64,000 bases of DNA, taken from contig CM037862.1 in assembly GCA_021292105.1 (NCBI GenBank), positions 33,694,245 through 33,758,244 of the forward strand, in the 5' to 3' direction. Below, piece after piece: positions 25,271 to 43,200 of this stretch. The notes under the pieces were generated by a model that searched no databases, was not told where the DNA came from, and worked only from the letters and a program-made list of their open reading frames with translations. Source of the DNA: Anadara kagoshimensis. Taxonomy: Eukaryota > Mollusca > Bivalvia > Arcoida > Arcidae. The stretch's first letter is position 1; each line of letters opens with the position of its first letter. The position numbers were made by a program, and so were the translations under genes.

Positions 25271-28200
25271 TGTGCCCTTCAGTGACCATGTGACGATAAT
25301 ATACCATTATGTATGAGATAATTCCTCTGTGCTCCTCAGTGACCATGTGACAATGATATACCAATATATGAGATAATTACTCTGTACCCTCAGTGACCAT
25401 GTGACAATGATTTGACCATGTGACGATGATATACCATTATGTATGAGATAATTACTCTGTGCTCCTCAGTGACCATGTGACAATGATATACCAATATATG
25501 AGATAATTACTCTGTACCCTCAGTGACCATGTGACAATGATATACCATTATGTATGAGATAATTACTCTGTGCCCCTCAGTGACCATGTGACAATGATGT
25601 GACCATGTGACAATGATATACCATTATGTATGAGATAATTACTCTGTGCCCCTCAGTGACCATGTGACAATGATATACCATTATGTATGAGATAATTACT
25701 CTGTGCCCCTCAGTGACCATGTGACAATGATATACCAATATATGAGATAATTCCTCTGTACCCTCAGTGACCATGTGACAATGATATACCATTATGTATG
25801 AGATAATTACTCTGTGCCCCTCAGTGACCACGTGACAATGATATACCAATATGTACGAGATAATTCCTCTGTGCCCTCAGTGACCATGTGACAATGATAT
25901 ACCATTATGTATGAGATAATTACTCTGTGCCCCACAGTGACCATGTGACAATGATATACCATTATGTATGAGATAATTACTCTGTGCCCCACAGTGACCA
26001 TGTGACAATGATATACCATTATGTATGAGATAATTACTCTGTGCCCCTCAGTGACCACGTGACAATGATATACCAATATGTACGAGATAATTACTCTGTG
26101 CCCCACAGTGACCATGTGACAATGATATACCATTATGTATGAGATAATTACTCTGTGCCCCTCAGTGACCATGTGACAATGATGTGACCATGTGACAATG
26201 ATATACCATTATGTATGAGATAATTACTCTGTGCCCCTCAGTGACCACATGACAATGATATACCAATATGTACGAGATAATTACTCTGTGAACCACAGTG
26301 ACCATGTGACAATGATATACCATTATGTATGAGATAATTACTCTGTGCCCCTCAGTGACCATGTGACAATGATATACCATTATGTATGAGATAATTACTC
26401 TGTGCCCTCAGTGACCATGTGACAATGATATACAATTATGTATGAGATAATTCCTTTGTGCCCCTCAGTGACCATGTGACAATGATATACAATTATGTAT
26501 GAGATAATTCCTCTGTGCCCTCAGTGACCATGTGACAATGATATACCAATATATGAGATAATTACTCTGTGCCCCCAGTGACCATGTGACAATGATATAC
26601 CATTATGTATGAGATAATTACTCTGTGCCCTCAGTGACCATGTGACAATGATATACAATTATGTATGAGATAATTACTCTGTGCCCTCAGTGACCATGTG
26701 ACAATGATATACCATTATGTATGAGATAATTACTCTGTGCCCTCAGTGACCATGTGACAATGATATACCATTATGTATGAGATAATTACTCTGTGCCCTC
26801 AGTGACCATGTGACAATGATATACAATTATGTATGAGATAATTACTCTGTGCCCTCAGTGACCATGTGACAATGATATACAATTATGTATGAGATAATTA
26901 CTCTGTGCCCTCAGTGACCATGTGACAATGATATACAATTATGTATGAGATAATTACTCTGTGCCCTCAGTGACCATGTGACAATGATATACAATTATGT
27001 ATGAGATAATTCCTCTGTGCCCCTCAGTGACCATGTGACAATGATATACAATTATGTATGAGATAATTACTCTGTGCCCCTCAGTGACCATGTGACGATG
27101 ATATACCATTATGTATGAGATAATTACTCTGTGCCCCTCAGTGACCATGTGACAATGATATACCATTATGTATGAGATAATTACTCTATGCCACTCAGTG
27201 ACCATGTGACAATGATATACCATTATGTATGAGATAATTACTCTGTGCCCCTTAGTGACCATGTGACAATGATATACCATTATGTATGAGATAATTACTC
27301 TGTGCCCCTCAGTGACCATGTGACAATGATATACCATTATGTATGAGGTAATTACTCTGTGCCCCTCAGTGACCATGTGACAATGATATACCATTATGTA
27401 TGAGATAATTACTCTGTGCCCCTCAGTGACCATGTGACAATGATATACCATTATGTATGAGGTAATTACTCTGTGCCCCTCAGTTACCATGTGACAATGA
27501 TATACCAATATATGAGATAATTACTCTGTGCCCCTCAGTGACCATGTGACGATGATATACCATTATGTATGAGATAATTACTCTGTGCCCCTCAGTGACC
27601 ATGCGACAATGATATACCAATATATGAGATAATTACTCTGTGCCCCTCAGTGACCATGTGACGATGATATACCATTATATATGAGATAATTCCTCTGTGC
27701 CCCTCAGTGACCATGTGACAATGATATACCAATATATGAGGTAATTACTCTGTGCCCCTCAGTGACCATGTGACAATGATATACCATTATGTATGAGATA
27801 ATTACTCTGTGCCCCTCAGTGACCATGTGACAATGATATACCATTATGTATGAGATAATTACTCTGTGCCCCTCAGTGACCATGTGACAATGATATACCA
27901 TTATGTATGAGGTAATTACTCTGTGCCCCTCAGTGACCATGTGACAATGACATACCAATATATGAGATAATTACTCTGTGCCCCTCAGTGACCATGTGAC
28001 AATGATATACCATAAAAATTGAGATAATTAGTCTGTGCCCCTCAGTGACCATGTGACAATGATATACCATTATATATGAGATAATTACTCTGTGCCCCTC
28101 AGTGACCATGTGACAATGATATACCATTATGTATGAGATAATTCTCTTTGTCCCTCAGTGACCATGAGACAATGATGTGACCATGTGACAATGATATACC

Positions 28201-31200
28201 ATTATGTATCAGATAATTACTCTGTGTCCCTCAGTGACCATGTGACAATGATATACTATTATGTACGAGATAATTACTCTATGCCCCTCAGTGACCATGA
28301 TATACCATTATGTATGAGATAATTACTCTGTGCCCCTCAGTGACCATGTGACAATGATATACCATTATGTATGAGATAATTACTCTGTGCCCTCAGTGGC
28401 CACATGACGATGATATACCATTATGTATGAGATAATTACTCTGTGCCCCTCAGTGACCACGTGACGATGATATACCATTATGTATGAGATAATTACTCTG
28501 TGTCCCTCAGTGACCATGTGACAATGATATACCAATATATGAGATAATTCCTCTGTACCCTCAGTGACCATGTGACAATGATATACCAATATATGAGATA
28601 ATTCCTCTGTACCCTCAGTGACCACGTGACGATGATATACCATTATGTATGAGATAATTACTCTGTGTCCCTCAGTGACCATGTGACAATGATATACCAA
28701 TATATGAGATAATTCCTCTGTACCCTCAGTGACCATGTGACAATGATATACCATTATATATGAGATAATTACTCTGTGCCCCTCAGTGACCATGTGACAA
28801 TGATATACCAATATATGAGATAATTACTCTGTGCCCCTCAGTGACCATGTGACAATGATATACCAATATATGAGATAATTACTCTGTGCCCCTCAGTGAC
28901 CATGTGACAATGATATACCATTATGTATGAGATAATTCTCTTTGTCCCTCAGTGACCATGAGACAATGATGTGACCATGTGACAATGATATACCATTATG
29001 TATCAGATAATTACTCTGTGTCCCTCAGTGACCATGTGACAATGATATCCATTATGTACGAGATAATTACTCTGTGCCCCTCAGTGACCATGATATACCA
29101 TTATGTATGAGATAATTACTCTGTGCCCCTCAGTGCCCATGTGACAATGATATACCATTATGTATGAGATAATTACTCTGTGCCCCTCAGTGGCCACATG
29201 ACGATGATATACAATTATGTATGAGATAATTACTCTGTGCCCCTCAGTGACCATGTGATGATGATATACCATTATGTATGAGATAATTACTCTGTGCCCC
29301 TCAGTGACCACGTGACGATGATATACCATTATGTATGAGATAATTACTCTGTGCCCCTCAGTGACCACGTGACGATGATATACCATTATGTATGAGATAA
29401 TTACTCTGTGTCCCTCAGTGACCATGTGACGATGATATACAATTATGTATGAGATAATTACTCTATGCTCCTCAGTGACCATGTGACAATGATATACCAA
29501 TATATGAGATAATTCCTCTGTACCCTCAGTGACCATGTGACGATGATGTGACCATGTGACAATGATATACCATTATGTACGAGATAATTATTCTGTGCCC
29601 CTCAGTGACCATGTGACAATGATGTGACCATGTGACAATGATATACCATTATGTATGAGATAATTACTCTGTGCCCCTCAGTGACCACGTGACAATGATA
29701 TACCAATATGTACGAGATAATTACTCTGTGCACCAGTGACCATGTGACAATGATATACCATTATGTATGAGATAATTACTCTGTGCCCCTCAGTGACCAT
29801 GTGACAATGATATACCATTATGTATGAGATAATTACTCTGTGCCCCTCAGTGACCACGTGACAATGATATACCATTATGTATGAGATAATTACTCTGTGT
29901 CCCTCAGTCACCATGTGACGATGATATACCATTATCTATGAGATAATTACTCTGTGCCCCTCAGTGACCATGTGACAATGATATACAATTATGTATGAGA
30001 TAATTCCTCTGTGCCCCTCAGTGACCATGTGACAATGATATACCAATATATGAGATAATTACTCTGTGCCCCTCAGTGACCATGTGACAATGATATACCA
30101 TTATGTATGAGATAATTACTCTGTGCCCCTCAGTGACCATGTGACAATGATATACCAATATATGAGGTAATTACTCTGTGCCCCTCAGTGACCATGTGAC
30201 AATGATATACCATTATGTATGAGATAATTACTCTGTGCCCCTCAGTGACCATGTGACAATGATATACCAATATGTATGAGATAATTACTCTGTGCCCCTC
30301 AGTGACCATGTGACAATGATATACCATTATGTATGAGATAATTACTCTGTGCCACTCAGTAACCATGTGACAATGATATACCATTATGTATGAGATAATT
30401 ACTCTGTGCCCCTCAGTGACCATGTGACAATGATATACCATTATGTATGAGGTAATTACTCTGTGCCCCATAGTGACCATGTGACAATGATGTGACCATG
30501 TGACAATGATATACCATTATGTATGAGATAATTACTCTGTGCCCCTCAGTGACCATGTGACAATGATTTGACCATGTGACGATGATATACCATTATGTAT
30601 GAGATAATTACTCTGTGCCCCTCAGTGACCATGTGACAATGATATACCAATATGTATGAGATTATTACTCTGTGCCCCTCAGTGACCATGTGACAATGAT
30701 ATACCAATATATGAGATAATTACTCTGTGCCCCTCAGTGACCATGTGACAATGATATACCATAAAAATTGAGATAATTAGTCTGTGCCCCTCAGTGACCA
30801 TGTGACAATGATATACCATTATATATGAGATAATTACTCTGTGCCCCTCAGTGACCATGTGACGATGATATACCATTATGTATGAGATAATTACTCTGTG
30901 CCCCTCAGTGACCATGTGACAATGATGTGACCATGTGACAATGATATACCATTATGTATGAGATAATTACTCTGTGCCCCTCAGTGACCACGTGACAATG
31001 ATATACCAATATGTACGAGATAATTACTCTGTGCCCCACAGTGACCATGTGACAATGATATACCATTATGTATGAGATAATTACTCTGTGCCCCTCAGTG
31101 ACCATGTGACAATGATATACCATTATGTATGAGATAATTACTCTGTGCCCTCAGTGACCATGTGACAATGATATACAATTATGTATGAGATAATTCCTCT

Positions 31201-34200
31201 GTGCCCCTCAGTGACCATGTGACAATGATATACAATTATGTATGAGATAATTCCTCTGTGCCCCTCAGTGACCATGTGACAATGATATACCAATATATGA
31301 GATAATTACTCTGTGCCCTCAGTGACATGTGACAATGATATACCATTATGTATGAGATAATTACTCTGTGCCCTCAGTGACCATGTGACAATGATATACA
31401 ATTATGTATGAGATAATTCCTCTGTGCCCCTCAGTGACCATGTGACAATGATATTCCAATATATGAGATAATTACTCTGTGCCCCTCAGTGATCATGTGA
31501 CGATGATATACAATTATGTATGAGATAATTACTCTGTGCCCCTCAGTGACCATGTGACAATGATATACCAATATGTATGAGATAATTACTCTGTGCCTCT
31601 CAGTGACCATGTGACAATGATATACCATTATGTATGAGATAATTACTCTATGCCACTCAGTGACCATGTGACAATGATATACCATTATGTATGAGATAAT
31701 TACTCTGTGCCCCTCAGTGACCATGTGACAATGATATACCAATATATGAGATAATTACTCTGTGCCCCTCAGTGACCATGTGACGATGATATACCATTAT
31801 GTATGAGATAATTACTCTGTGCCCCTCAGTGACCATGTGAAAATGATATACCAATATATGAGGTAATTACTCTGTGCCCCTCATTCACCATGTGACGATG
31901 ATATACCAATATATGAGATAATTACTCTGTGCCCCTCAGTGACCATGTGACAATGATATACCAATATATGAGATAATTACTCTGTGCCCCTCAGTGACCA
32001 TGTGACAATGATATACCAATATGTATGAGATAATTACTCTGTGCCCCTCAGTGACCATGTGACAATGATATACCATTATGTATGAGATAATTACTCTGTG
32101 CCACTCAGTTACCATGTGACAATGATATACCATTATGTATGAGATAATTACTCTGTGCCCCTCAGTGACCATGTGACAATGATATACCATTATGTATGAG
32201 GTAATTACTCTGTGCCCCTCAGTGACCATGTGACAATGATGTGACCATGTGACAATGATATACCATTATGTATGAGATAATTCCTCTGTGCCCCTCAGTG
32301 ACCATGTGACAATGATATACTATTATGTATGAGATAATTCCTCTGTGCCCCTCAGTGACCATGTGACAATGATATACCAATATATGAGATAATTACTCTG
32401 TGCCCCTCAGTGACCATGTGACAATGATATACCAATATATGAGATAATTACTCTGTGCCCCTCAGTGACCATGTGACAATGATATACCATTATATATGAG
32501 ATAATTACTCTGTGCCCCTCAGTGACCATGTGACAATGATATACCATTATTTATGAGATAATTCTCTTTGTCCCTCGTGACCATGAGACAATGATGTGAC
32601 CATGTGACAATGATATACCATTATGTATCAGATAATTACTCTGTGTCCCTCAGTGACCATGTGACAATGATATACCATAATGTACGAGATAATTACTCTG
32701 TGCCCCTCAGTGACCATGATATACCATTATGTATGAGATAATTACTCTGTGCCCCTCAGTGACCATGTGACAATGATATACCATTATGTATGAGATAATT
32801 ACTCTGTGCCCCTCAGTGACCATGTGACAATGATATACCATTATGTATGAGGTAATTACTCTGTGCCCCTCAGTGACCATGTGACAATGATGTGACCATG
32901 TGACAATGATATACCATTATGTATGAGATAATTACTCTGTGCCCCTCAGTGACCATGTGACAATGATTTGACCATGTGACGATGATATACCATTATGTAT
33001 GAGATAATTACTCTGTGCCCCTCAGTGACCATGTGACAATGATATACCAATATGTATGAGATAATTACTCTGTGCCCCTCAGTGACCATGTGACAATGAT
33101 ATACCAATATATGAGATAATTACTCTGTGCCCCTCAGTGACCATGTGACAATGATATACCATAAAAATTGAGATAATTAGTCTGTGTCCCTCAGTGACCA
33201 TGTGACAATGATATACCATTATATATGAGATAATTACTCTGTGCCCCTCAGTGACCATGTGACAATGATATACCATTATTTATGAGATAATTCTCTTTGT
33301 CCCTCAGTGACCATGAGACAATGATGTGACCATGTGACAATGATATACCATTATGTATCAGATAATTACTCTGTGTCCCTCAGTGACCATGTGACCATGA
33401 TATACCATTATGTATCAGATAATTACTCTGTGCCCCTCAGTGACCATGTGACAATGATATACCATTATGTATGAGATAATTACTCTGTGCCCCTCAGTGA
33501 CCATGTGACAATGATATACCATTATGTATGAGGTAATTACTCTGTGCCCCTCAGTGACCATGTGACAATGATGTGACCATGTGACAATGATATACCATTA
33601 TGTATGAGATAATTACTCTGTGCCCCTCAGTGACCATGTGACAATGATTTGACCATGTGACGATGATATACCATTATGTATGAGTAATTACTCTGTGCCC
33701 CTCAGTGACCATGTGACAATGATATACCATATGTATGAGATAATTACTCTGTGCCCCTCAGTGACCATGTGACAATGATATACCAATATATGAGATAATT
33801 ACTCTGTGCCCCTCAGTGACCATGTGACAATGATATACCATAAAAATTGAGATAATTAGTCTGTGCCCCTCAGTGACCATGTGACAATGATATACCATTA
33901 TATATGAGATAATTACTCTGTGCCCCTCAGTGACCATGTGACAATGATATACCATTATGTATGAGATAATTACTCTGTGCCACTCAGTTACCATGTGACG
34001 ATGATATACCATTATGTATGAGGTAATTACTCTGTGCCCCTCAGTGACCATGTGACAATGATATACCATTATGTATGAGATAATTCCTCTGTGCCCCTCA
34101 GTGACCATGTGACAATGATATACCATTATGTATGAGATAATTCCTCTGTGCCCCTCAGTGACCATGTGACAATGATATACCATTATATATGAGATAATTA

Positions 34201-37200
34201 CTCTGTGCCCCTCAGTGACCATGTGACAATGATATACCATTATGTATGAGATAATTACTCTGTGCCCCTCAGTGACCATGTGACAATGATATACCAATAT
34301 ATGAGATAATTACTCTGTGCCCCTCAGTGACCATGTGACAATGATATACCATAAAAATTGAGATAATTAGTCTGTGCCCCTCAGTGACCATGTGACAATG
34401 ATATACCATTATATATGAGATAATTACTCTGTGCCCCTCAGTGACCATGTGACGATGATATACCAATATATGAGGTAATTACTCTGTGCCCCTCAGTGAC
34501 CATGTGACAATGATATACCAATATGTATGAGATAATTACTCTGTGCCCCTCAGTGACCATGTGACAATGATATACCAATATATGAGATAATTACTCTGTG
34601 CCCCTCAGTGACCATGTGACAATGATATACCAATATATGAGATAATTACTCTGTGCCCCTCAGTGACCATGTGACAATGATATACCATAAAAATTGAGAT
34701 AATTAGTCTGTGCCCCTCAGTGACCATGTGACAATGATATACCATTATATATGAGATAATTACTCTGTGCCCCTCAGTGACCATGTGACAATGATATACC
34801 ATTATGTATGAGATAATTACTCTGTGCCACTCAGTTACCATGTGACGATGATATACCATTATGTATGAGGTAATTACTCTGTGCCCCTCAGTGACCATGT
34901 GACAATGATATACCAATATATGAGATAATTCCTCTGTACCCTCAGTGACCATGTGACAATGATATACCATTATATATGAGATAATTACTCTGTGCCCCTC
35001 AGTGACCATGTGACAATGATATACCATTATGTATGAGATAATTCCTCTGTGCCCCTCAGTGACCATGTGACAATGATATACCAATATATGAGATAATTAC
35101 TCTGTGCCCCTCAGTGACCATGTGACAATGATATACCAATATATGAGATAATTACTCTGTGCCCCTCAGTGACCATGTGACAATGATATACCATTATATA
35201 TGAGATAATTACTCTGTGCCCCTCAGTGACCATGTGACAATGATATACCATTATTTATGAGATAATTCTCTTTGTCCCTCAGTGACCATGAGACAATGAT
35301 GTGACCATGTGACAATGATATACCATTATGTATCAGATAATTACTCTGTGTCCCTCAGTGACCATGTGACAATGATATACCATAATGTACGAGATAATTA
35401 CTCTGTGCCCCTCAGTGACCATGATATACCATTATGTATGAGATAATTACTCTGTGCCCCTCAGTGACCATGTGACAATGATATACCATTATGTATGAGA
35501 TAATTACTCTGTGCCCCTCAGTGACCATGTGACAATGATATACCATTATGTATGAGGTAATTACTCTGTGCCCCTCAGTGACCATGTGACAATGATGTGA
35601 CCATGTGACAATGATATACCATTATGTATGAGATAATTACTCTGTGCCCCTCAGTGACCATGTGACAATGATTTGACCATGTGATGATGATATACCATTA
35701 TGTATGAGATAATTACTCTGTGCCCCTCAGTGACCATGTGACAATGATATACCAATATGTATGAGATATTACTCTGTGCCCCTCAGTGACCATGACATGA
35801 TATACCAATATATGAGATAATTACTCTGTGCCCCTCAGTGACCATGTGACAATTATACCATAAAAATGAGATAATTATCTGTGTCCCTCAGTGACCATGT
35901 GACAATGATATACCATTATATGAGATAATTACTCTGTGCCCCTCAGTGACCATGTGACAATGATATACCATTATTTATGAGATAATTCTCTTTGTCCCTC
36001 AGTGCCATGAGACAATGATGTGACCATGTGACAATGATATACCATTATGTATCAGATAATTACTCTGTGTCCCTCAGTGACCATGTGACCATGATATACC
36101 ATTATGTATGAGATAATTACTCTGTGCCCCTCAGTGACCATGTGACAATGATATACCATTATGTATGAGATAATTACTCTGTGCCCCTCAGTGACCATGT
36201 GACAATGATATACCATATATGTATGAGGTAATTACTCTGTGCCCCTCAGTGACCATGTGACAATGATGTGACCATAACAATGATATACCATTATGTATGA
36301 GATAATTACTCTGTGCCCCTCAGTGACCATGTGACAATGATTTGACCATGTGACCGATGATATACCATTATTATGAGATAATTACTCTGTGCCCTCAGTG
36401 ACCATGTGACAATGATATACCAATATGTATGAGATAATTACTCTGTGCCCCCAGTGACCATGTGACAATGATATACCAATCTATGAGATAATTACTCTGT
36501 GCCCCTCAGTGACCATGTGACATGATATACCATAAAAATTGAGATAATTACTCTGTGCCCCTCAGTGACCATGTGACAATGATATACCATTATATATGAG
36601 ATAATTACTCTGTGCCCTCAGTGACCATGTGACAATGATATACCATTATGTATGAGATAATTACTCTGTGCCCTCAGTGCCATGTGACGATGATATACCA
36701 TTATGTATGAGGTAATTACTCTGTGCCCCTCAGTGACCATGTGACAATGATATACCATTATGTATGAGATAATTCCTCTGTGCCCCTCATGACCATGTGA
36801 CAATGATATACCATTATGTATGAGATAATTCTCTGTGCCCTCAGTGACCATGTGACAATGATATACCATTATATATGAGATAATTACTCTGTGCCCCTCA
36901 GTGACCATGTGACAATGATATACCATTTGTATGAGATAATTCCTCTGTGGCCCCTCAGTGACCATGTGACAATGATATACCATTATAATGAGATAATTAC
37001 TCTGTGCCCCTCAGTGACCATGTGACAATGATATACCATTATGTATGAGATAATTACTCTGTGCCCCTCAGTGACCATGTGACAATGATATACCAATTGT
37101 ACGAGATAATTACTCTGTGCCCCTCAGTGACCATGTGACAATGATATACCATTATTATGAGATAATTCCTCTGTGCCCCTCAGTGACCATGTGACAATGA

Positions 37201-40200
37201 TATACCCTTATATATGAGATAATTACTCTGTGCCCTCAGTGACCATGTGACAATGATATACCATTATGTATTGAGATAATTCCTCTGTGCCCCTCAGTGA
37301 CCATGTGACAATGATATACCAATATATGAGATAATTACTCTGTGCCCTCAGTGACCATGTGACAATGATATACCATATATATGAGATAATTACTCTGTGC
37401 CCCTCAGTGACCATGTGACATGATATACCATTATTATGAGATAATTCTCTTGTCCCTCAGTGACCATGAGACAATGATGTGACCATGTGACAATGATATA
37501 CCATTATGTATCAGATAATTACTCTGTGTCCCTCAGTGACCATGTGACAATGATATACCATAATGTACGAGATAATTACTCTGTGCCCTCAGTGACCATG
37601 ATATACCATTATGTATGAGATAATTACTCTGTGCCCCTCAGTGACCATGTGACAATGATATACCATTATGTATAGATAATTATCTGTGCCCCTCAGTGAC
37701 CATGTGACAATGATATACCATTATGTATGAGTAATTACTCTGTGCCCCTCAGTGACCATGTCAATGATGACATGTGACAATGATATACCATATGTATGAG
37801 ATAATTACTCTGTGCCCCTCAGTGACCATGTGACAATGATTTGACCATGTGACGATGATATACCCATTATGTACTGAGATAATTACTCTGTGCCCTCAGT
37901 GACCATGTGACAATGATATACCATATGTATGATAATTACTCTGTGCCCCTCAGTGACCATGTGACAATGATATACCATATATGAGATAATTACTCTGTGC
38001 CCTCAGTGACCATGATGTGACAATGATATACCATAAATTGAGATAATTAGTCTGTGTCCCTCAGTGACCATGTGACAATGATATACCATTATATATGAGA
38101 TAATTACTCTGTGCCCCTCAGTGGACCATGTGACAATGGTATACCATTATGTATGAGATAATTACTCTGTGCCCTCAGTGACCATGAGACAATGATGTGA
38201 CCATGTGACAATGATATACCATTATGTATCAGATAATTACTCTGTGTCCCTCAGTGACCATGTGACAATGATATACCATATGTATGAGATAATTACTCTG
38301 TGCCCTCAGTGACCATGTGACAATGATATACCATATGTATGAGATAATTACTCTGTGCCCCTCAGTGACCATGAGACAATGATGTGACCATGTGACAATG
38401 ATATACCATTATGTATCAGATAATTACTTTGTGTCCCCTCAGTGACCATGTGACAATGATATACCATAATGTACGAGATAATTCTCTTTGTCCCTCAGTG
38501 ACCATGTGACAATGATATACCATAATGTCGAGATAATTACTCTGTGCCCCTCAGTGACCATGATATACCATTATGTATGAGATAATTACTCTGTGCCCCT
38601 CAGTGACCATGTGACAATGATATACCATAATGTACGAGATAATTACTCTGTGCCCTCAGTGACCATGATATACCATTATGTATGAGATAATTACTCTGTG
38701 CCCCTCAGTGACCATGTGACAATGATATACCATTAGTATGAGATAATTACTCTGTGCCCCTCAGTGACCATGTGACATGTATACCATTATGTATGAGGTA
38801 ATTACTCTGTGCCCCTCATGACCATGTGACAATGATGTGACCATGTGACAATGATATACCATTATGTATCAGATAATTACTCTGTGCCCTCAGTGACCAT
38901 GTGACAATGATGTGACCAGTGACAATGATATACCATTATGTATCAGATAATTACTCTGTGTCCCTCAGTTGACCATGTGACAATGATATACCATAATGTA
39001 CGAGATAATTACTCTGTGCCCTCAGTGACCATGATATACCATTATGTATGAGATAATTACTCTGTGCCCCTCAGTGACCATGTGACAATGAATTACCATA
39101 TGTATGAGATAATTACTCTGTGCCCCTCAGTGACCATGTGACATGATATACCATTATGTATGAGGTATTACTCTGTGCCCCTCAGTGACCATGTGACAAT
39201 GATGTGACCATGACATGATATACCATTATGTATCGAAATACTCGTGTCCCTCAGTGACCATGTGACAATGATATACCATTATGTACGAGATAATACTCTG
39301 TGCCCCTCAGTGACCAGATATACCATTATGTATGAGATAATTACTCTGTGCCCCTCAGTGCCCATGTGACAATGATATACCATTATGTATGAGATAATTA
39401 CTCTGTGCCCTCAGTGGCCACATGACGATGATATACAACTATGTATGAGATATTACTCTGTGCCCCTCAGTGACCATGATGATGATATACCATATGTATG
39501 AGATAATTACTCTGTGCCCCTCAGTGACCACGTGACGATGATATACCATTATGTATGAGATAATTACTCTGTGCCCCTCAGTGACCACATGACGATGATA
39601 TACCATTATGTATGAGATAATTACTCTGTGTCCCTCAGTGACCATGTGATGTGATATACCATTATGTATGAGATAATTACTCTGTGCTCCCGTGACCATT
39701 GACAATGATATACCAATATGTATGAATAATTACTCTGTGCCCCTCAGTGACCATGTGACAATGATATACCAATATATGAGATAATTATCTGTGCCCCTCA
39801 GTGACCATGTGACAATGATATACCATTAAAAATTGAGATAATTACTCTGTGCCCCTCAGTGACCATGTGACAATGATATACCATTATGTATGAGATAATT
39901 ACTCTGTGCCCTCAGTGACCATGTGACAATGATATACCATTATGTATGAGATAATTACTCTGTGCCACTCAGTACCATGTGACATGATATACCATATATG
40001 AGGTAATTACTCTGTGCCCCTCAGTGACCATGTGACAATGATATACCATATATGAGATAATTACTCTGTACCCTCAGTGACCATGTGACAATGATATACC
40101 ATTATTATGAGATAATTACTCTGTGCCCCTCAGTGACCATGTGACAATGATATACCATATATGAGATAATTCCTCTGTGCCCTCAGTGACCATGTGACAA

Positions 40201-43200
40201 TGATATACCAATATATGAGATAATTACTCTGTGCCCCTCAGTGACCATGGTGACAATGTATACCAATATATGAGATAATTACTCTGTGCCCCTCAGTGAC
40301 CAGTGACAATGATATACCATTATATATGAGATAATTACTCTGTGCCCCTCAGTGACCATGTGACAATGATATACCATTATTTTGAGATAATTCTCTTGTC
40401 CCTCAGTGACCATAGACAATGATGTGACCATGTGACAATGATATACCATTATGTATCAGATAATTACTCTGTGTCCCTCAGTGACCATGTGACAATGATA
40501 TACCATAATGTACGAGATAATTACTCTGTGCCCTCAGTGACCATGATATACCATTATGTATGAGATAATTACTCTGTGCCCCTCAGTGACCATGTGACAA
40601 TGATATACCATTATGTATGAGATAATTACTCTGTGCCCCTCAGTGACCATGTGACAATGATATACCATTATGTATGAGTAATTACTCTGTGCCCCTCAGT
40701 GACCATGTGACAATGATGTGACCATGTGACAATGATATACCATTATGTATGAGATAATTACTCTGTGCCCCTCAGTGACCATGTGACAATGATTTGACCA
40801 TGTGACGATGATATACCATTATGTATGAGATAATTACTCTGTGCCCCTCAGTGACCATGTGACAATGATATACCAATATGTATGAGATAATTACTCTGTG
40901 CCCCTCAGTGACAATGTGACAATGATACCATTATGTATGAGATAATTACTCTGTGCCCTCAGTGACCATGTGACAATGATATACCAATATGTATGAGATA
41001 ATTACTCTGTGCCCCTCAGTGACCATGTGACAATGATGTGACCATGTGACAATGATATACCATTATGTATCAGATAATTACTCTGTGTCCCTCAGTGACC
41101 ATGTGACAATGATGTGACCATGTGACAATGATATACATTATGTATCAGATAATTACTCTGTGTCCCTCAGTGACCATGTGACAATGATATACCATAATGT
41201 ACGAGATAATTACTCTGTGCCCCTCAGTGACCATGATATACCATTATGTATGAGATAATTACTCTGTGCCCCTCAGTGACCATGTGACAATGATTACCAT
41301 TATGTATGAGATAATTACTCTGTGCCCCTCAGTGACCATGTGACAATGATATACCATTAGTATGAGGTAATTACTCTGTGCCCCTCAGTGACCATGTGAC
41401 AATGATGTGACCATGTGACAATGATATACCATTATGTATCAGATAATTACTCTGTGTCCCTCAGTGACCATGTGACAATGATATACCATTATGTACGAGA
41501 TAATTACTCTATGCCCCTCAGTGACCATGATATACCATTATGTATGAGATAATTACTCTGTGCCCCTCAGTGCCCATGTGACAATGATATACCATTATGT
41601 ATGAGATAATTACTCTGTGCCCCTCAGTGGCCACATGACGATGATATACAATTATGTATGAGATAATTACTCTGTGCCCCTCAGTGACCATGTGATGATG
41701 ATATACCATTATGTATGAGATAATTACTCTGTGCCCCTCAGTGACCACGTGACGATGATATACCATTATGTATGAGATAATTACTCTGTGCCCCTCAGTG
41801 ACCACATGACGATGATATACCATTATGTATGAGATAATTACTCTGTGTCCCTCAGTGACCATGTGATGATGATATACCATTATGTATGAGATAATTACTC
41901 TATGCTCCTCAGTGACCATGTGACAATGATATACCAATATGTATGAGATAATTACTCTGTGCCCCTCAGTGACCATGTGACAATGATATACCAATATATG
42001 AGATAATTACTCTGTGCCCCTCAGTGACCATGTGACAATGATATACCATAAAAATTGAGATAATTAGTCTGTGCCCCTCAGTGACCATGTGACAATGATA
42101 TACCATTATATATGAGATAATTACTCTGTGCCCCTCAGTGACCATGTGACAATGATATACCATTATGTATGAGATAATTACTCTGTGCCACTCAGTTACC
42201 ATGTGACGATGATATACCATTATGTATGAGGTAATTACTCTGTGCCCCTCAGTGACCATGTGACAATGATATACCAATATATGAGATAATTCCTCTGTAC
42301 CCTCAGTGACCATGTGACAATGATATACCATTATATATGAGATAATTACTCTGTGCCCCTCAGTGACCATGTGACAATGATATACCATTATGTATGAGAT
42401 AATTCCTCTGTGCCCTCAGTGACCATGTGATAATGATATACCAATATATGAGATAATTACTCTGTGCCCCTCAGTGACCATGTGACAATGATATACCAAT
42501 TATGAGATAATTACTCTGTGCCCCTCAGTGACCAGGTGTGACAATGATATACCATTATATATGAGATAATTACTCTGTGCCCCTCAGTGACCATGTGACA
42601 ATGATATACCATTATTTATGAGATAATCTCTTTGTCCTCAGTGACCATGAGACAATGATGTGACCATGTGACAATGATTACCATTATGTATCAGATAATT
42701 ACTCTGGTCCCTCAGTGACCATGTGACAATGTATACCATAATGTACGAGATAATTACTCTGTGCCCCTCAGTGACCATGATATACCATTATGTATGAGAT
42801 AATTACTTCTGTGCCCCTCAGTGACCATGTGACAATGATATACCATTATGTATGAGATAATTACCTGTGCCCCTCAGTGACCATGTGACAATGATATACC
42901 ATTTGTATAGGTAATTACTCTGTGCCCCTCAGTGACCATGTGACAATGATGTGACCATGTGACAATGATATACCATTATGTATGAGATAATTACTCTGTG
43001 CCCCTCAGTGACCATGTGACAATGATTTGACCATGTGACGATGATATACCATTATGTATGAGATAATTACTCTGTGCCCTCAGTGACCATGTGACAATGA
43101 ATATACCAATATGTATGAGATTAATACTCTGTGCCCCTCAGTGACAATGTGACAATGATATACCATTATGTATGAGATAATTACTCTGTGCCCCTCAGTA